Source of the DNA: Periplaneta americana
Lineage: Eukaryota; Arthropoda; Insecta; Blattodea; Blattidae
Assembly (NCBI RefSeq): GCF_040183065.1
Contig: NC_091120.1
Location: 170,498,488 to 170,562,487, forward strand
Reading direction: 5' to 3'
Length of the DNA stretch: 64,000 nt
This document shows, in pieces, positions 1-12,900 of this stretch. Position 1 is the first letter of the stretch. Each line of letters opens with the position of its first letter. A program made the position numbers and the translations under genes. Under the pieces are notes generated by a model, which did no database searches, was not told the DNA's origin, and saw only the letters and a program-made list of their open reading frames with translations.

Positions 1-7
1 AAATAAA

Positions 8-9
<2 letters not shown>

Positions 10-73
<64 letters not shown>
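10..73. repeat. (ATT)n microsatellite
   Basis: About 21 uninterrupted trinucleotide units directly beside the 3' end of a Helitron-like element. Confidence 0.95.
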
Positions 74-74
<1 letters not shown>

Positions 75-669
75 GCAGGCGAAAGCGGGATATAAATGCA
101 CTAGTGGCTTGTGCAGCAAATGCTGCAAATTTAGTTGATTAGAAGTTCATATTTATTTTCCAGAAAAATTACCAGACATTTTGAAAGATATTTGCTTCCA
201 TCATAATGCAGATGTAACATTTAAAGCAACGTAATATCTCAATGAAGTGTAATCCTGTCAAAAATATCTGTTTTAAAAAGCTTCCCTCTTAATGTTTTCA
301 TGCCAAATACTTTTTTTTGAATACATGCATCTTCAGTTCTTTGAGTTCTCTCTACAACAAAATGTATGCTTGGTAGCGATCACAGATCTAATCGATTAAA
401 CCAAAGGAATAATATTAAATTAATTTGATGTAGTTTAAAGACGCAACTAAAATAGGAAGCATGACTTAATTACTTATGCATTTTCCATATTACTGCATTA
501 ATCCTAGAAAAATGAGAGAATCACACATGTAAGTATCTACACCGCTCGTCATTAAATATCTGAAAAAGATCCACACCACATCATTAATTTAATAACTGTA
601 AAAATATTTCATTTTTAATAACAATACTGTTATCTTATGTAAGTTCTGTAGTTTTCAGTTACATATATA

Positions 670-1347
670 CGAGGCGTGTTCTTAAAGTAAGTTCCATTTT
701 CAATTATAGCTGTCGCATCGCTGCAATCGTTATTTTGCGCATGCATGTTTTCTTCTTCAGTCCTCAGGCAAGCTGTGCATGCAGTTTCAGAGCTTCAGTC
801 CGTATGTGTGGTTAGTTGTGATCAGTTGAAATGTTTAAAGTGATAGAGCACCCTGCCGACTGTGAGATGCGGTCTGTTATCCGTTTTTTGAATGCGAGAA
901 ACATCAAACCAGCTGACATTCATCATCAACTTTGTGAGGTGTATGGTGATGATGCCATTAGTGATGGAATGGTCAGGAGATGGGTTAGAAAGTTCAACGA
1001 GGGCCTCATCTCTGTGCATGACGAGCAGCATACCGGTCGGCCATCTTTGATCAATGACGATTTGGTGCGTGCTGTCGATGAAAAAATTCATGAGGACAGG
1101 AGGTTCACAATTTCTTCGCTTTCCTTGAATTTTCCACAAATGTTGCGGAGTGGTTCGCAGGCGGGTGAATTCTACAATGAGGGGATAGAAAGACTTGTGC
1201 CACGACTCGATAAATGCCTCAATAATGGCGGAGATTATGGTGAGAAGTAATTGAAGTGTGGGGAATACAATGCTACAAAAATGGTTTGTAAATATTTTCC
1301 CGTTTACTTTCTACACCTTTTGGAACTTACTTTAAGAACACGTCTCG
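670..1347 (+). mobile_element. Internally deleted mariner element
   Basis: Terminal inverted repeats of about 28 bp (CGAGGCGTGTTCTTAAAGTA at the left, its near-perfect complement at the right) are flanked by TA on both sides (668-669 and 1348-1349). The element is about 680 bp, roughly half a full-length mariner. It sits inside a Helitron-like element and so is younger than it. Confidence 0.9.
831..1250 (+). CDS. Mariner transposase with catalytic core deleted in frame
   Basis: 139 codons, open from start to stop. Residues 1-105 resemble the mariner DNA-binding region: two helix-turn-helix motifs, with WVRKFNEG and the linker GRPS. Residues 106-139 resemble the C-terminal end, with FYNEGIERLVPRLDKCLNNG. 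The whole DDD catalytic domain is missing but the frame is kept across the deletion. Full-length mariner transposases are about 340-350 residues. The product could bind TIRs but not cut. Whether it is expressed is unknown. Confidence 0.85.
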   Translation: MFKVIEHPADCEMRSVIRFLNARNIKPADIHHQLCEVYGDDAISDGMVRRWVRKFNEGLISVHDEQHTGRPSLINDDLVRAVDEKIHEDRRFTISSLSLNFPQMLRSGSQAGEFYNEGIERLVPRLDKCLNNGGDYGEK

Positions 1348-2109
1348 TAGTATACTGTACAGCCGTTACTCAGTAAATTATAGAAATTAAGATCTAATTT
1401 AAGATATTCTCTACGTCTACTTACATAAAACCCTAAAAGATTTAACTTTCATATCAATATAGCATTAATGTGTGTAATTAGTGACAAATAGCCTACTCAC
1501 ATAATTGCATTAACTATAATAATATTTCATTTTTAATGTGTAATTATGTCATCAAACATTCTTACGTTTTGTAGTTCTTAATATCCAATACACAGGCTGT
1601 ACTCAGAAAACTACAGACCAGAGAATGAGACCTGTAAGTCTTCAAGTTTTTATACATTATCAAAAAATTACACAAATGAAGATCGACATATTGGCATTGT
1701 GTGTCAGAGAATCTGAGCCATCTGAACTCTGAATATGTCAGGTATCCTGTAGGTCATGGCCTTCATGTAATATTGTTTATTGTAGTGTGTATTGTTTTGT
1801 TTTATTCTGAAATGTCATTAAGTTAGTTCTCAAAACTGACAACAGATGGATTTTGGAAAATAAGACAATTATGTAGGAAAATTGACATTTCACTGAAAAC
1901 TACTATTTTTCTGAAAAACTTTGGATGCCAAGCTTCAAAATGACGGGTCACTCATTAACATCCGTTCAGCCGTTTTCCCATAATTTTCATTACCAGTTCA
2001 GATTATATATATAGATTTTATTTGGTCGTTCTCAGTGGTACACTGGTTACCGTGTTTTGCCGCTATCTCCATAGCTATTAAACTACGATTTGTTTGCTGC
2101 AATCATCGC

Positions 2110-2296
2110 CGGACCAAAGTCTACTATATACAGTCACGAAGCTTGAGTTGTAAGGGTGCTAGAAACAAAAGACTGTGCCGGTACTATTTCGCATTGTCTG
2201 TAATGAGGCGATATTAGCGATCCTAGTGATGAGCAACTATCTATGGATGCATATTTACTACGTATCGAGCTTCATGATTGTATCTACTAGACTGTG
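2110..2296 (+). repeat. MITE family M1, copy 1 (about 190 bp)
   Basis: Matches 7118-7306 over most of its length, including the core TGTGCCGGTACTATTTCGCA. Its ends are inverted copies of TATACAGTCACGAAGCTT, more decayed here than in copy 2. Confidence 0.7.
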
Positions 2297-2467
2297 GCCG
2301 GACGCACATCACCGGCGATTATAAACGCTGGCGATGATCGCCAGGAAGTGGTTTCAATACCTTACTATAGTAATACCGGACAGCTGTATACTAGCAGCAT
2401 TGACGTGAGTGCGAAATATCGCGGACCTGACATCTAGCGGAGCGGCGTCGAATTACGTTCACAAATA

Positions 2468-3555
2468 CAGGGACATAATTTTATTTTTACTAACATTTTT
2501 AATATTAACTTGCCTATACCTCTGCATCAACGCCGTTTGCTACACCCTTCCACGACTGGAGTTCGTTGATACTGGCGTAATATACAAACAAATCACTTTA
2601 CTAGGTATAGGAGGGAAGAAAAGTTGTTCATCCATTTACGTAAACTAGGAGATATTGTGCTTTTGAGTTTGATCATTTTCATTAGGTTTTTGTTTAATCA
2701 AAATACAGTACAGTATTAACAATGAGTGTTTTACTCACGAACTGAGCTGTTCATGTGGACGTATTCATTATGCAGTGTATATTATACTGTCTACAGCACA
2801 TTAGCGTACAATATAGAGAATGAAGTTAAATTGAAAAAATAATCATAATATGGATATTTAAACACATTTTTTTTAATGGTGGCCTTTCATTTCGATACAG
2901 GCTTCAGTTCTAATGTGCATATTATCACACTATAGACTATTGTACGTAATTCCAATTACCAGGTTCGTACTTCGTATCAGTAACTCATGTTGAAATAATT
3001 CTGTACCTACTCTATAAAAGAGTACCTTACGTACTGTAAATTCAATCTTCACTTCTGCCCGATCCGAAAAGATAAAATTACTCAGACATGCTATATACTG
3101 TCCATCCAAGTGGTTACGTCGCAGCGTCGTAGAAAGGGAGGAAATCACGTGACAGTCAATTACTTAACGAGGCCCTTTTATTTAAGTTATTTTAAACAGT
3201 TGTATAATATTACGTAGACGTCCAGTTCCTAACAGAAATTAATGTACTCAGAAAAGAGCTAAGACAGCCCAGCCATTAGCTGGCGAATAAAAGCTGGTGG
3301 GGGAAACCGGGATACGAAGTAGGCAAATGGACGACAGTACCTGTGCGAAAATGATTCAATATTGAAAGCTCTTTCGTCACTGGAAAACGCGAACATATTT
3401 TTGGAAAGTACTGTTTACTATGACCATGACTGTATATGCGGTCTTGGATCTGTGTGGAGGACGGTTGAACTTTATTAGTAGAAGGGGTGGGAGTGAAGTA
3501 CATTAAAAAACTCAGGTACAATAAAAATTGAAGTAAAAATAAAATGATGCCCCTG
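2468..3555 (+). mobile_element. 1.09 kb TIR element family E1, copy 1
   Basis: Begins CAGGGACATAATTTTATTTT and ends with the inverted complement ATAAAATGATGCCCCTG, with TA on each side. It is homologous along its length to the copies at 27134-28205 and 30365-31436 but more diverged. No transposase is recognised. The TA flanks suggest a Tc1/mariner-type non-autonomous element. Confidence 0.8.
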
Positions 3556-5718
3556 TACAAATATTAACATAGTGGGATTCGGACTATTGTTTAAAACGTG
3601 AGTTACTAATGTCGAATAATATATGAAACACTTAAGAAATGTTGAATAATATTTAATGTAAAATTGTTATCTTATATCAAATGACCAATATTGCATACTT
3701 CATATTACTTTCCTTAATTGTTACATACTTTTTCTTTGGTTTAATGAGACAAAATCAATTCTGACATTAAGAATGAATTTACAGTAATGCTTTATATACG
3801 CATTGCTGACAACTGCAAAGATAAAATTGATAGTAATCTGATGCTTGTAATAATTAGTAAAGTCATGTGGACAACAATAAAACTTAATTTCATAAAACCT
3901 TAAAATTTCCAATACATTTTAACTTCTATTCATTTAGTAGGTCTAAATAAAAAAAGCTAATTTGTATTTATTTATCAACACAAAGACGAAGCCATTAGGC
4001 CTACTAAAGAATGTTGTTGACTCACATTTTATGATCCCTCGGAAATCGAAAGTACGATTTGGTGCAGTTCGTAATGCTGTAATTGTAGCAATTATAAACA
4101 GCACATATACACCCTGAGACTTTAACACAGCACTAATTAATAAAACTAATAACTAGCCCAGCAACAATATACATTGCAGTTGATTGCAGCTTGTTTCGCG
4201 AGTATCGCCACACCGGCCGCCTAGGTAGCAGCATCAGCGTCGTTCGCGCGCAGAACTGCTAGCTGTCCGTTATTATTATACTAGGCCTAAGGTATTTGGT
4301 GGTTTTTTTATCAGCGTACATCGCTGTCAATTCTCATTTGTTTTGTTTCATCCTTTTCATCTACTACAGATGGTCATGCAAAATAGTTAACATAGGTCAA
4401 AACTTTACAGAAAAATTAATAGGAATGGATCCAAGATTCTGAAGATACGATTTATTATAGAAGGGGACGATATCTGTATTCAGCATGCCTATTATAAAGG
4501 GAAGAAGCTGTAACGGGACAGTCCTCTTTTTGGCCTAGATGTCCGATATCCCCGTAATTTTTTTTCGGGACTCGCAAAAATATCACATTTTAATCAAACT
4601 TTATTTCAGAATGTAAAAATCAATCATTTCTCTAGTTGATGTTTATTTCATGAATTAGTGTTGAAATTATTGGTTTGATATGTATAAATGTTTAAAAAGT
4701 GCAGTGCAAAGTACTGTCAAGAGACGTAAATAGTCATGAACAAACATTGTTTAAAGGCAATATAATAGTGTTCATTCTTTTGTTAATTCCCTTGATTCAA
4801 ACTTTAATAGGCCTACATTTTTCAGTAACTTCTAACTTAAATTTCCTTACAAATCGTCGATAATAAATGTGTCCCGTATTTAACTGCTACAGACTAAAAA
4901 AAAAGTCTTGATTTGTTTTGCTGCCGTAACTCGATTCAATATTTCTACATGGCCTTCTCTAAATATCGATTATTGAACATGTTTGCGGCGATGTGCTTTC
5001 TGAATTTGCTTCAGAAGCAACCTCCAGTGACCTTCGTCGCGTCCAACGATCTATGTTGGCGATCATCGTTGTAAAGAAACCGTGCGCATTCCTTTTTACT
5101 GCTATAAACTCCAGGCGACAATCGCCAGCGATGTGCGCCCGACGATGATCGCCGTAAACAAACTGCAGCTTAATAGACGTGTTTAAAATTGATTCCCGAG
5201 CATCATGTTGCCAGTTGGCTAAAACTACACTGTTTGGCTCTTTGATGCGTTTGTAGCCAATGCTTTGCGGTATATACTTGTCACTCACCTGATGCCATAA
5301 TTTCTTCCGAACTTTTTAGAAATATCTTCGGCAATCCACGTGTCAAAAACCTAACAATAATCCCCCTCCCACAACTTCACACGAATTACCGTGTTTTTGT
5401 TCATATTCTCATTTCACCTTAGTGTTCTTACGTCACAAATTTTTGAGTTGATGCTGTGTGTTTTACAGTCGTACGATCTCACTTGCTCCGAGACGTGAAA
5501 CACACTCAACGTCAAGTATTGGCTACTTGGAAATGACTAGTTTACATGGACCTCACATGAAATGGGGAATTGCATTGCAATAGGATTCATATATGTCCAC
5601 TTATATATTATAATTATAAATCACATTTTTATTAGGAACTTTCAATTGTACATTAAAATCACATAATAATTAAGGAACTTAAGAAAATGTAGGTTAAGTC
5701 TTCTTAGTTTCAGACTCA
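3556..5718. other. AT-rich sequence, nothing recognised
   Basis: No exon, transposase remnant or clear terminal repeat was found here. A short stretch near 5090-5165 (GGCGACAATCGCC type palindromes) resembles the sequence near 2290-2350 and may be a small repeat. Confidence 0.4.
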
Positions 5719-6521
5719 TGCCATTGATAAATATATAATAGGATGCGAAACTGCGGTCAGCACCATCTGACGGCAGGGGGGGTCAAATAAGATGATCAGC
5801 ACCCGACGTCGTAGGTGGCGAACATTAGAACTACGTGTTGGGTACGTTACCCAGAGGTCTCTATTTATCCGTTCGTTCGAGACGTTGCTCAAGAAGACAA
5901 CCAAAAACTTGCTAATAAGTGCAGATAAAGTGATACTATGTGTGTGTATAAGCAGTGTATGTTAAACAGTGATGTTTATGGACATTATAAAAATAGTGTT
6001 GTTGAATGTATTTTAAAGTAATAGTTATATAATAAATTGTACTATCTAAGTACTTTTCGCAGACTTTTCCATTGCTCTGTACACTAAATACCCAAAGAAT
6101 GCAATCCCAATTATCTAACCTTTTACTTTATTTTCTGTCCCTGTCTGGTTATATTTTAATTGGGTAGTGTAAAATAGATCGTCTCTTTTATCTTCCTGTT
6201 GGCTCCGGTAAGAATTTTCAGTGGAAGATGCTGTGAGGAATAAAAATGTAAATGTCTTCTTTTAAATTGGGTTAGTTGAGAATAGGGACGAGGGTGGGAA
6301 GGAGGGAGAGAATGCTTTCTGTATGGCTTAACATTTTCGTCACCAGGTGCGCTGCTAAATGCCTGGAGTAATTAGTTTTTATTTTCGCTACTTGGTGCGC
6401 TGCTAGATGTAAGTTCTCCTCCGCCCAACAGGTCGCAGCAAGATCAATTTCTACATTAGCGCCTCTAGCATGTGTTACGTGAAACTCAGTAAGTTTCGCA
6501 TCCTATTATATATTTATCTAT
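5719..6521. mobile_element. 0.8 kb TIR element, unclassified
   Basis: The ends are inverted copies about 31 bp long, sharing GATAAATATATAATAGGATG and continuing into CGAAACT. CTCATG occurs at both outer flanks and may be the core of a target duplication. The interior is non-coding. Confidence 0.65.
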
Positions 6522-7117
6522 GCTCATGAAAATGACAAACAACGAAAAAATATACAAGTAAAATGCATTTTGAAATAAGAAAATCACATAAACAATTGTC
6601 AACATAAAGAAATTTTGGTAAAATAATGTAACAAATAACTTGTAAAAATTTGTCATGCAACCTTAAAATCTGGTGGCTGTTTTCAAAATAGTAGTATCTA
6701 TGTTATGAGATATACGTATGTATATTCATAGAACACAATTTTAATTATATTAATGTTATACGAAAATCATAAAATTCATTACGCTATCTACCATGATACA
6801 TTAAGAGCACCTTTATGTTTATGATTAAATTTCATGTAGAATTTGACATAGTATCATATACCTAAGATATTTACGCAACAGACTGCGAATCTTTAAAAAA
6901 TAGTATATCAAACAAATCTTATGCTTTTCTCATCTAAGTAAAGGTATCCAAAATAAATAAAATATTACATTTTATATTACATACTATATTTAATAAAACA
7001 TTTTCGGATTAAAGGAAGTTAGAAGCTTCAGGTACTGATCTAAAGTACTTTATACAATGAGCTCCTATGCTGACCGGTCCCAGGTAGTAATGCTCCGTCG
7101 GCCTAATGACGGTACTG
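6522..7117. other. AT-rich sequence, nothing recognised
   Basis: No coding, terminal-repeat or tRNA-like signal was seen in this stretch. Confidence 0.4.
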
Positions 7118-7306
7118 CCACAGTCTAGTATAATATACAGTCACGAAGCTTGAGTTGTTGAGGTTGTTAGGAACAATAGACTGTGCCGGTACTATTTCGC
7201 ATTGTCTGTAATGAGACGATAGTAGCGATCCAAGTGGTTAGCAACTATCCATGGATGCATATTTACTACGTATTGAGCTTCGTGACTGTATATACTATAC
7301 TGTGGT
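7118..7306 (+). repeat. MITE family M1, copy 2 (189 bp)
   Basis: Has inverted ends of about 34 bp (CCACAGTCTAGTATAATATA and onward; complement at 7273-7306). The interior matches the copy at 2110-2296. Non-coding. Confidence 0.75.
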
Positions 7307-8437
7307 ATTGCGGAGTGCCTGTTCCGAAGAAGCTAAGCGGTGTAGTGGGACCGGTCTGCGTAGGGAAGTGTGCACCCACCTGTCCACATGCCGGCATGCA
7401 ACCGCTCGCCTCCCGACATCAGATTTTGTTAGGCAGAGATTTAAGTGGAACCTCTCTGCATAGGAACTCTCTGTACTTGCATATAATAGACTATTATTAC
7501 ATTACTTTATTTTAAGCTGCAAGTTCTTGGCACTAAACTGAAACTTAATACACGTGACACAGTAGGACAGTTCTGTTCGAAATTAACTCTATTTGATGAA
7601 CATGTGTATGGAATGATGGAAATCTTAAGGAGTGTACACCAAGCTTGATGAAGAACAATTTTCTACATATAAATTCATTTCCTGCAGAGTTCTTTAGCAC
7701 CATATTTATTATTAACCACTTCGTGGACTTGGTAATGATTTTACAGGTCTGAAATATCTTCTTTCCTTTGTTCATAATTTATTATTTATGCAATACTAGC
7801 ATTAAAACAGCTTGTTATGACGCTATAAATCGTACACAATTGACCAAATTCTGGCACTGGTGCCAGAAAAGGTTACCTAGCAACTAGTATTCCATGATGT
7901 CATCACCGCCTTCACTACACAATTTTATACAACATACCTGTAAGAAAAAGCTTCAAAACAACAACAAAATAACATTGTCTTAGAAACGGTTACTTAGCAA
8001 CCATGCCATATATTACATCATGTCCAGTACTCATGTCTCTACTACGTCATAACATTACATTTTGTAAATTTATTTTTAGTTTTCTTTTTTACATATTTTA
8101 ATGTTAGTAGAGTATAAAACGTTGTAGGTAACACGTGTATAATCTTCATTATAAATAATCGTGAATATTAGAACGCCTGCTTACGTTCACGTGCTAAACA
8201 TTCACTCATGCCATAATTACCAAGATTATAATACTAGTTACATAAAGTACTATTGTTATGCATAAGCTATTAGTAGATGTGTAATCGTTAGGGCTTAAGT
8301 ATTCACAAAGGCCGTAGCATCGCAGGTAGAATAGGTCAGACATTAGTTATCATAAGTTGTTCTATACAGAACCCTATGTACATTTCCCGAAGTTCTGAAT
8401 AAATCTTTGAAACGGTTCTCTAGAATTTCTCCCTATA
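7307..8437. other. AT-rich sequence, nothing recognised
   Basis: Two related phrases (GGTTACCTAGCAACTAGTAT and GGTTACTTAGCAACC) occur at about 7871 and 7988, perhaps an old short repeat. No gene was seen. Confidence 0.4.
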
Positions 8438-8559
8438 ATACAGAGTGAGTACAAAAAATAGACATTTTCAGTGTTGTATAAAACAAAAATTATGTGTGAT
8501 CTCGACATGCACTTTGCGCTGTTATGTTGAACTGCCTCAACTGCATAGGGAAGGAGGAA

Positions 8560-9050
8560 CTTCTTCTTCCAACAGGATGACTGGCACTAGGGTGTTATAA
8601 ATTATCTAGACGAAACACTTCTACAGCGCTGGATTGGCCATGCAACAAACGACAACCACGCTCTCGCACGGTGGCCACCAAGGAGCCCCGATTTCACACC
8701 GTGCGACTTTTTTCTTTGGGGATTTATGAAAAACAAGTTGAAGTCTGACTAGTGTAATATGTAGCTAGTAGGCGATGTGTGCAACGGAGGGTGGGAAGAA
8801 ACTGGCCACCCAACCCCATTATCTCCTGGTCTAGTTGCCTTACTTTCTTGTTATCACTTGTGAGGTTCAGACCTGTCTTCGGTCTGTTCACTAAACAACA
8901 ATGTTTATATCCCCTAATGATTTAGAGGATTTGAAACAACACAACACGATTGTGGCTAGTGTAGATGCAGGTATGTTACACCGGCTTTGAGATGAACTAT
9001 ACTATCTCCTTGATGTGTGCCGTATGACAGATGGAGCAAAGTTCCCAAAG
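8560..9050 (+). pseudogene. Mariner-type transposase remnant
   Basis: The last catalytic motif region is WPPRSPDFTPCDFFLWG, with an upstream LDETLLQRWIGHA block. The frame then breaks at the short repeat inserted from 8743. The C-terminal part resumes at about 8920. The N-terminal half is absent. Confidence 0.8.
8743..8900 (+). repeat. Short interspersed repeat family S1, copy 1
   Basis: About 158 bp matching the reverse complement of 24595-24765 (shared words TGTAATATGTAGCTAGT, ATTATCTCCTGGTCTAGTTG and CTAAACAACA). Both copies are inserted into other transposons. No tRNA-like promoter was seen, so the class is unknown. Confidence 0.7.
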
Positions 9051-9161
9051 TAAAGTTGAATAACTTTATAAAACAGAGTAAACTGATTCCTAATAACTTT
9101 AATAGTTTTTTATTTATAAAACATTGAAAGTGTCTATTTCTTTTGCGCTAACCCTGTATTT

Positions 9162-9629
9162 TAATTAAGGCAAATTTATATGCCTGTGAAAGTGACAGTA
9201 AAAGTAAATCGTTTTGACACTATAAAATATTACATAATTTAGGTGTACACGCTTTTAAATTTTTAAATTTATTTCGTAGTTGAAATGCGGAATTTTCTTA
9301 TAAAAACCATATATTTTCTAAAATATTGGGTTGATTTATATTCTGTAAAACTATTTTGTTGTCTCTGTAAACTAATCTACCACCTTACAAATAGTAAATA
9401 CAAACAATTTAACATAACATCAGGTACACGAATTTCACACAAATTTCTAAAAAAAAAAGCGCAAAACTTTTATGGTAAGCATTCCAATTGCTCTAAAATT
9501 GATTCAACAACTTTACAATAATACACATTAGGGAAGACTAATAATTCTACTGTCATGGTAAAATGAACACTTTATGGTGATGTATTTCGTCTTCCTGGCT
9601 GACGGTTCAGTTTTTTCTATCCATTGCAT
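9162..9629. other. 3' flank of the NRF-6-like gene, nothing else recognised
   Basis: AT-rich sequence downstream of the candidate poly(A) site. Short open frames here show no family resemblance. Confidence 0.4.
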
Positions 9630-9635
9630 TTTATT
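9630..9635 (-). promoter_or_regulatory. Candidate poly(A) signal of the NRF-6-like gene
   Basis: An AATAAA hexamer lies about 137 nt after the stop codon on the minus strand. It is the first canonical one there. In AT-rich DNA such hexamers are common, so this is only a candidate 3' end. Confidence 0.45.
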
Positions 9636-9771
9636 TGCGATGGACAATACTTGGAAAGACATTATTGCTGCAATCTCGTGGTTGCAGCGTCGTGTTGGCA
9701 ACGCTTTGCTACAATTGCCGCTAAGTACTATGCAATAGGAACATGCACCGTTGATTCCGTGTAATTACTTC

Positions 9772-9980
9772 TCACCGCTGATCCTCGAACCCGGCATTTT
9801 CGTAGCTCCTCAGCTCCATTCGGACATGAGCGCTTTCTGGCGAGTTGAGCTCCTGGATGTTCTCCGAAATGATGTACACTGTGGCCCGTGTCTCTTCAAT
9901 GCTGTCGTTCTCGCTGTTGGGAGGAGAAAGAGGTCCCTCCATGGAATATTTCCTACCTCCGTTTTCCTTGGGTTCGATGA
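9772..9980 (-). CDS. NRF-6-like gene, terminal exon K with stop codon
   Basis: Encodes a 69-residue hydrophilic tail beginning [20 protein letters not shown], rich in Ser, Glu and Asn, and ending NAGFEDQR before TGA at 9774-9772. The acceptor is TTTACATTACAG. Poorly conserved acidic tails are usual at the C-terminus of this family, so assignment rests mainly on splice phase and position. The reading frame on the same strand at 9995-9810 in another phase is a shadow of this exon. Confidence 0.85.
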
Positions 9981-12900
9981 CTGTAATGTAAACAAATTAT
10001 TTATCTTTTACAGTAGAAAATACAGAATTTTTTCTAAAAAAAATATATAAATGTAAGTGTTCGTAATTGATCTTTAATTCTCATTCTTGCTGAAAAAATC
10101 TTACTGGTTCATATAGGCCTATAGGTAAAAAATTTACCTGAAATAGCAAAGAAATCTATATCCTAGCGTTGTGTACTTTAGTGACAAAAAAAACCGGACC
10201 GACCCTTGTAGCTGATTTCAGAGCCTTGTTCACTCCAGAGCACGATAGACTGGTAACTAAGACTTTCGTGGTTCGAATCCTGCCTGGGAAGGAAAATTTT
10301 TTTTGTTCCTTATTCAAATTTATTCCCAATACTTTTCGATTGCTGGTAAAATTCATGTTCTGGGAATAATAAGTCAACTAAGTAGTAAAATATTGCTGTT
10401 TGTATGTTGTCAATGCGTGTGGCACATATCAAGGTTTTCAACTGTCCCTATAATCAAAACTTCAAAGAATGAGATCAGGTGATCGGGGAGAACATACTAC
10501 TGGACATCCTCGACCAATTCATCGGTTATTAAATGTCTGGATTAGGTATTGTACGATGAGTCGAAAATGGGCTGGTGGCCCATTGTGCATGAACCATTCT
10601 CGTTAGTACAGTAGAGAAGTAAATACACTCAACAGAAAAATGTCAGTTAGCTCAGAGAGGAAAAAAGCCTACACTGTTAGGTTCTATACATAAGATGTCT
10701 TGAAAGATAGTGTATTAAATTTAGGGCCCATGTTTACTACACTCTGTTTACTTACGTTGAGGAATACTAATCACTTTCAAAACATAAGAATCTTTGGTAT
10801 TTTTAAACAACTGACGATAAAGTCCACAATAAAAAAATGACTCATATCTCATCAGGTATTTTTTTCTGGAAATATGTTCACGGGAACTTTTTTTTATCAT
10901 GTCTTAAGCAATACAATCTACTGTGAAAATATATCATACTTTTTAAACACAAGGTACAGTAGTGGAGTGAAGATCACAGTGATTTTGTGGACGGAGCACT
11001 CCGAGCTATATGGGTTCCAGTTTATAATGTTGACTGTGAACGTTTTTTTTTTTTTTTTCACAGTTCTCGTGTGTGCTAACAAATAGAAGAACAAACCTTA
11101 CAATGACAAACTTAGAACTGTTGTCTGCGTACAACTTTGAATGTTAAATAATGGTAAATTTCCTAGAATTATTGTCAACGTAAAACTTTGAATATATAAT
11201 TATAATAATCAATTTTAACCTAAGCAATATAATAATTAATATCACTCAATAAAATAATTGTATTCCAATGGATACCATCCCATTGTGGAATCCTGGGAAA
11301 CGAGAATGTGGATGCTTTAGCAAAGAAGGGCAGCACTGCTACTTACAGACCTGTTACTAAATCTACGTATTACTCTGTGAAGAGATTTATTAAATCTACA
11401 TACTTAGACTTCAACAAATAAAATTTGATAACTCAATCCCAAGGGAAAAAATGGAACTCTCTGCATCAAAATCCACAGTTAATTCCTGATTCACCACGAA
11501 AATCTTCTGTAGCTGCATTTAGATTGGCAACAGGCCATGATTGTTTGGCCAAACACCTGCATAGAATTGGAATATATCAGTCCCCTAACTGCCCATTGTG
11601 CAACTAAAACCAAGAAATGGATTCGGAACACCTCAAAATCTGTGCTTCAGTGGCTGGTCTTGATAATATCTTTGGAAAATATTGGAGTGAAGAGGTCAAA
11701 TGACTTTATTGTCAAACGCCTGGCATTAGAAAATAACAACATAATAATTTAATAAAAAAAAACAGGGTGAAAATTCCAGGTTTACTCAAGAAATTTTCGT
11801 TTCCACTCAAGAATTTTTATCCTTTTCAACCAAGAATTTTAGCCCCTTTTATTCAAGAATTTTGACTGTCTCTAGCTATGATATACCTGATAAAAACTGT
11901 TAATGCTAACCAAAATTTGAATGCATTCACATTCAAGAAATATATCTTCCTATTTTTAAGATGAAATATTTATAATTTAATAAAAAATATAACTTTGCAT
12001 AATAATTAAATTAATTAAATAATAAGTTTTTAAATAAATATATTTTAGATACATTTGTAGACAGAATTCGGACTTGAAATTTTGGGAATATACTCTCAAC
12101 ATAAACTAAATTATGAACCTATTTTTGAAAAATCGGTTTTATGACACTTCTCCCTCCCATCTCTTAATGTTCTCGGGAATGTCACTCGAGCTACTAGTCA
12201 CTCAGAAATAATTGACTGCGGACGCGAAGAAAATACCTCACTGTGTAAGTTAAATGAAATGGAGTCGTGTGAAAGTTCCAAGACACAAAATACTAGCAAA
12301 ATGGAGACATATGGAATAGTTCGTCTGTAAAGGTTACAAATATTTTCTGAGTTTGAAATAGTGGGAAAATGTTTTCCAATCTAGCATAATAGAGAAAGCA
12401 AATGTAACAGTTTTCTGCAGCTGTCCGTCAACTTCGTTTATTCGCTCTTTCCTAAAAATCTCATTACTGCATTTATTAAAATAATAGTTAAGCTTAAAAG
12501 CTAAGGTTGTCCCCCTTTTACACAAGCAAGATGGTAGATAAAGTACTGTAGTTAGCATCACACTCCGATCGCTTTTTCCTTCGGGAAAGATCCTGTACCC
12601 CATAATGAGGAGAATGAGTGGATCCAGGGCCGTTCTGAAGTTTAGTAACGGGAAAATTTTCGCTACCCCCGGGATTTAATCAAGGACTTGCCAGTCTGAA
12701 GCCAGTTACTCTACGAACTGAGCTATTCGACCATCGGAGTCAAATTTATAGGAGAACAAAATAATTTAATGAGCTGTCCATATGTTTGCGTGCCACTTGG
12801 TGACATACTATTTTTTCTTACCTTTCCTTGTGCGCTTGACGAAGAGATTGTTCAGATTCAGAAAAGGCATCTCATAGGCGAGACAAAGAACTGTAGACAA

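Larger units (their letters stand above)
101..2015 (-). mobile_element. Helitron-like element, copy 1, with a nested mariner
   Basis: Read on the minus strand, the element starts A|TCTATATATATAATC and ends CACTAG|T, as expected for Helitrons (5' TC, 3' CTRR, inserted between A and T). Body segments match the copy at 25.77-26.71 kb. These include the AAACGGCTGAACGG block near the 5' end and a block around GCTTGTGCAGCAAATG near the 3' end. A deleted mariner element occupies 670-1347. No helicase reading frame was recognised. Confidence 0.65.
8440..9160 (+). mobile_element. Decayed mariner-type element with a nested short repeat
   Basis: Inverted ends (CAGAGTGAGTACAAAAAATA and the complement of TAGCGCAAAAGAAATAGACA) lie at about 8440 and 9160. 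Inside is a broken transposase. It reads LARWPPRSPDFTPCDFFLWG before the insertion, then a C-terminal piece with NTIVASVDAGMLHRL and YYLLDVCRMTDGAK after it. Stops and the insertion at 8743-8900 make it non-functional. Confidence 0.8.
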
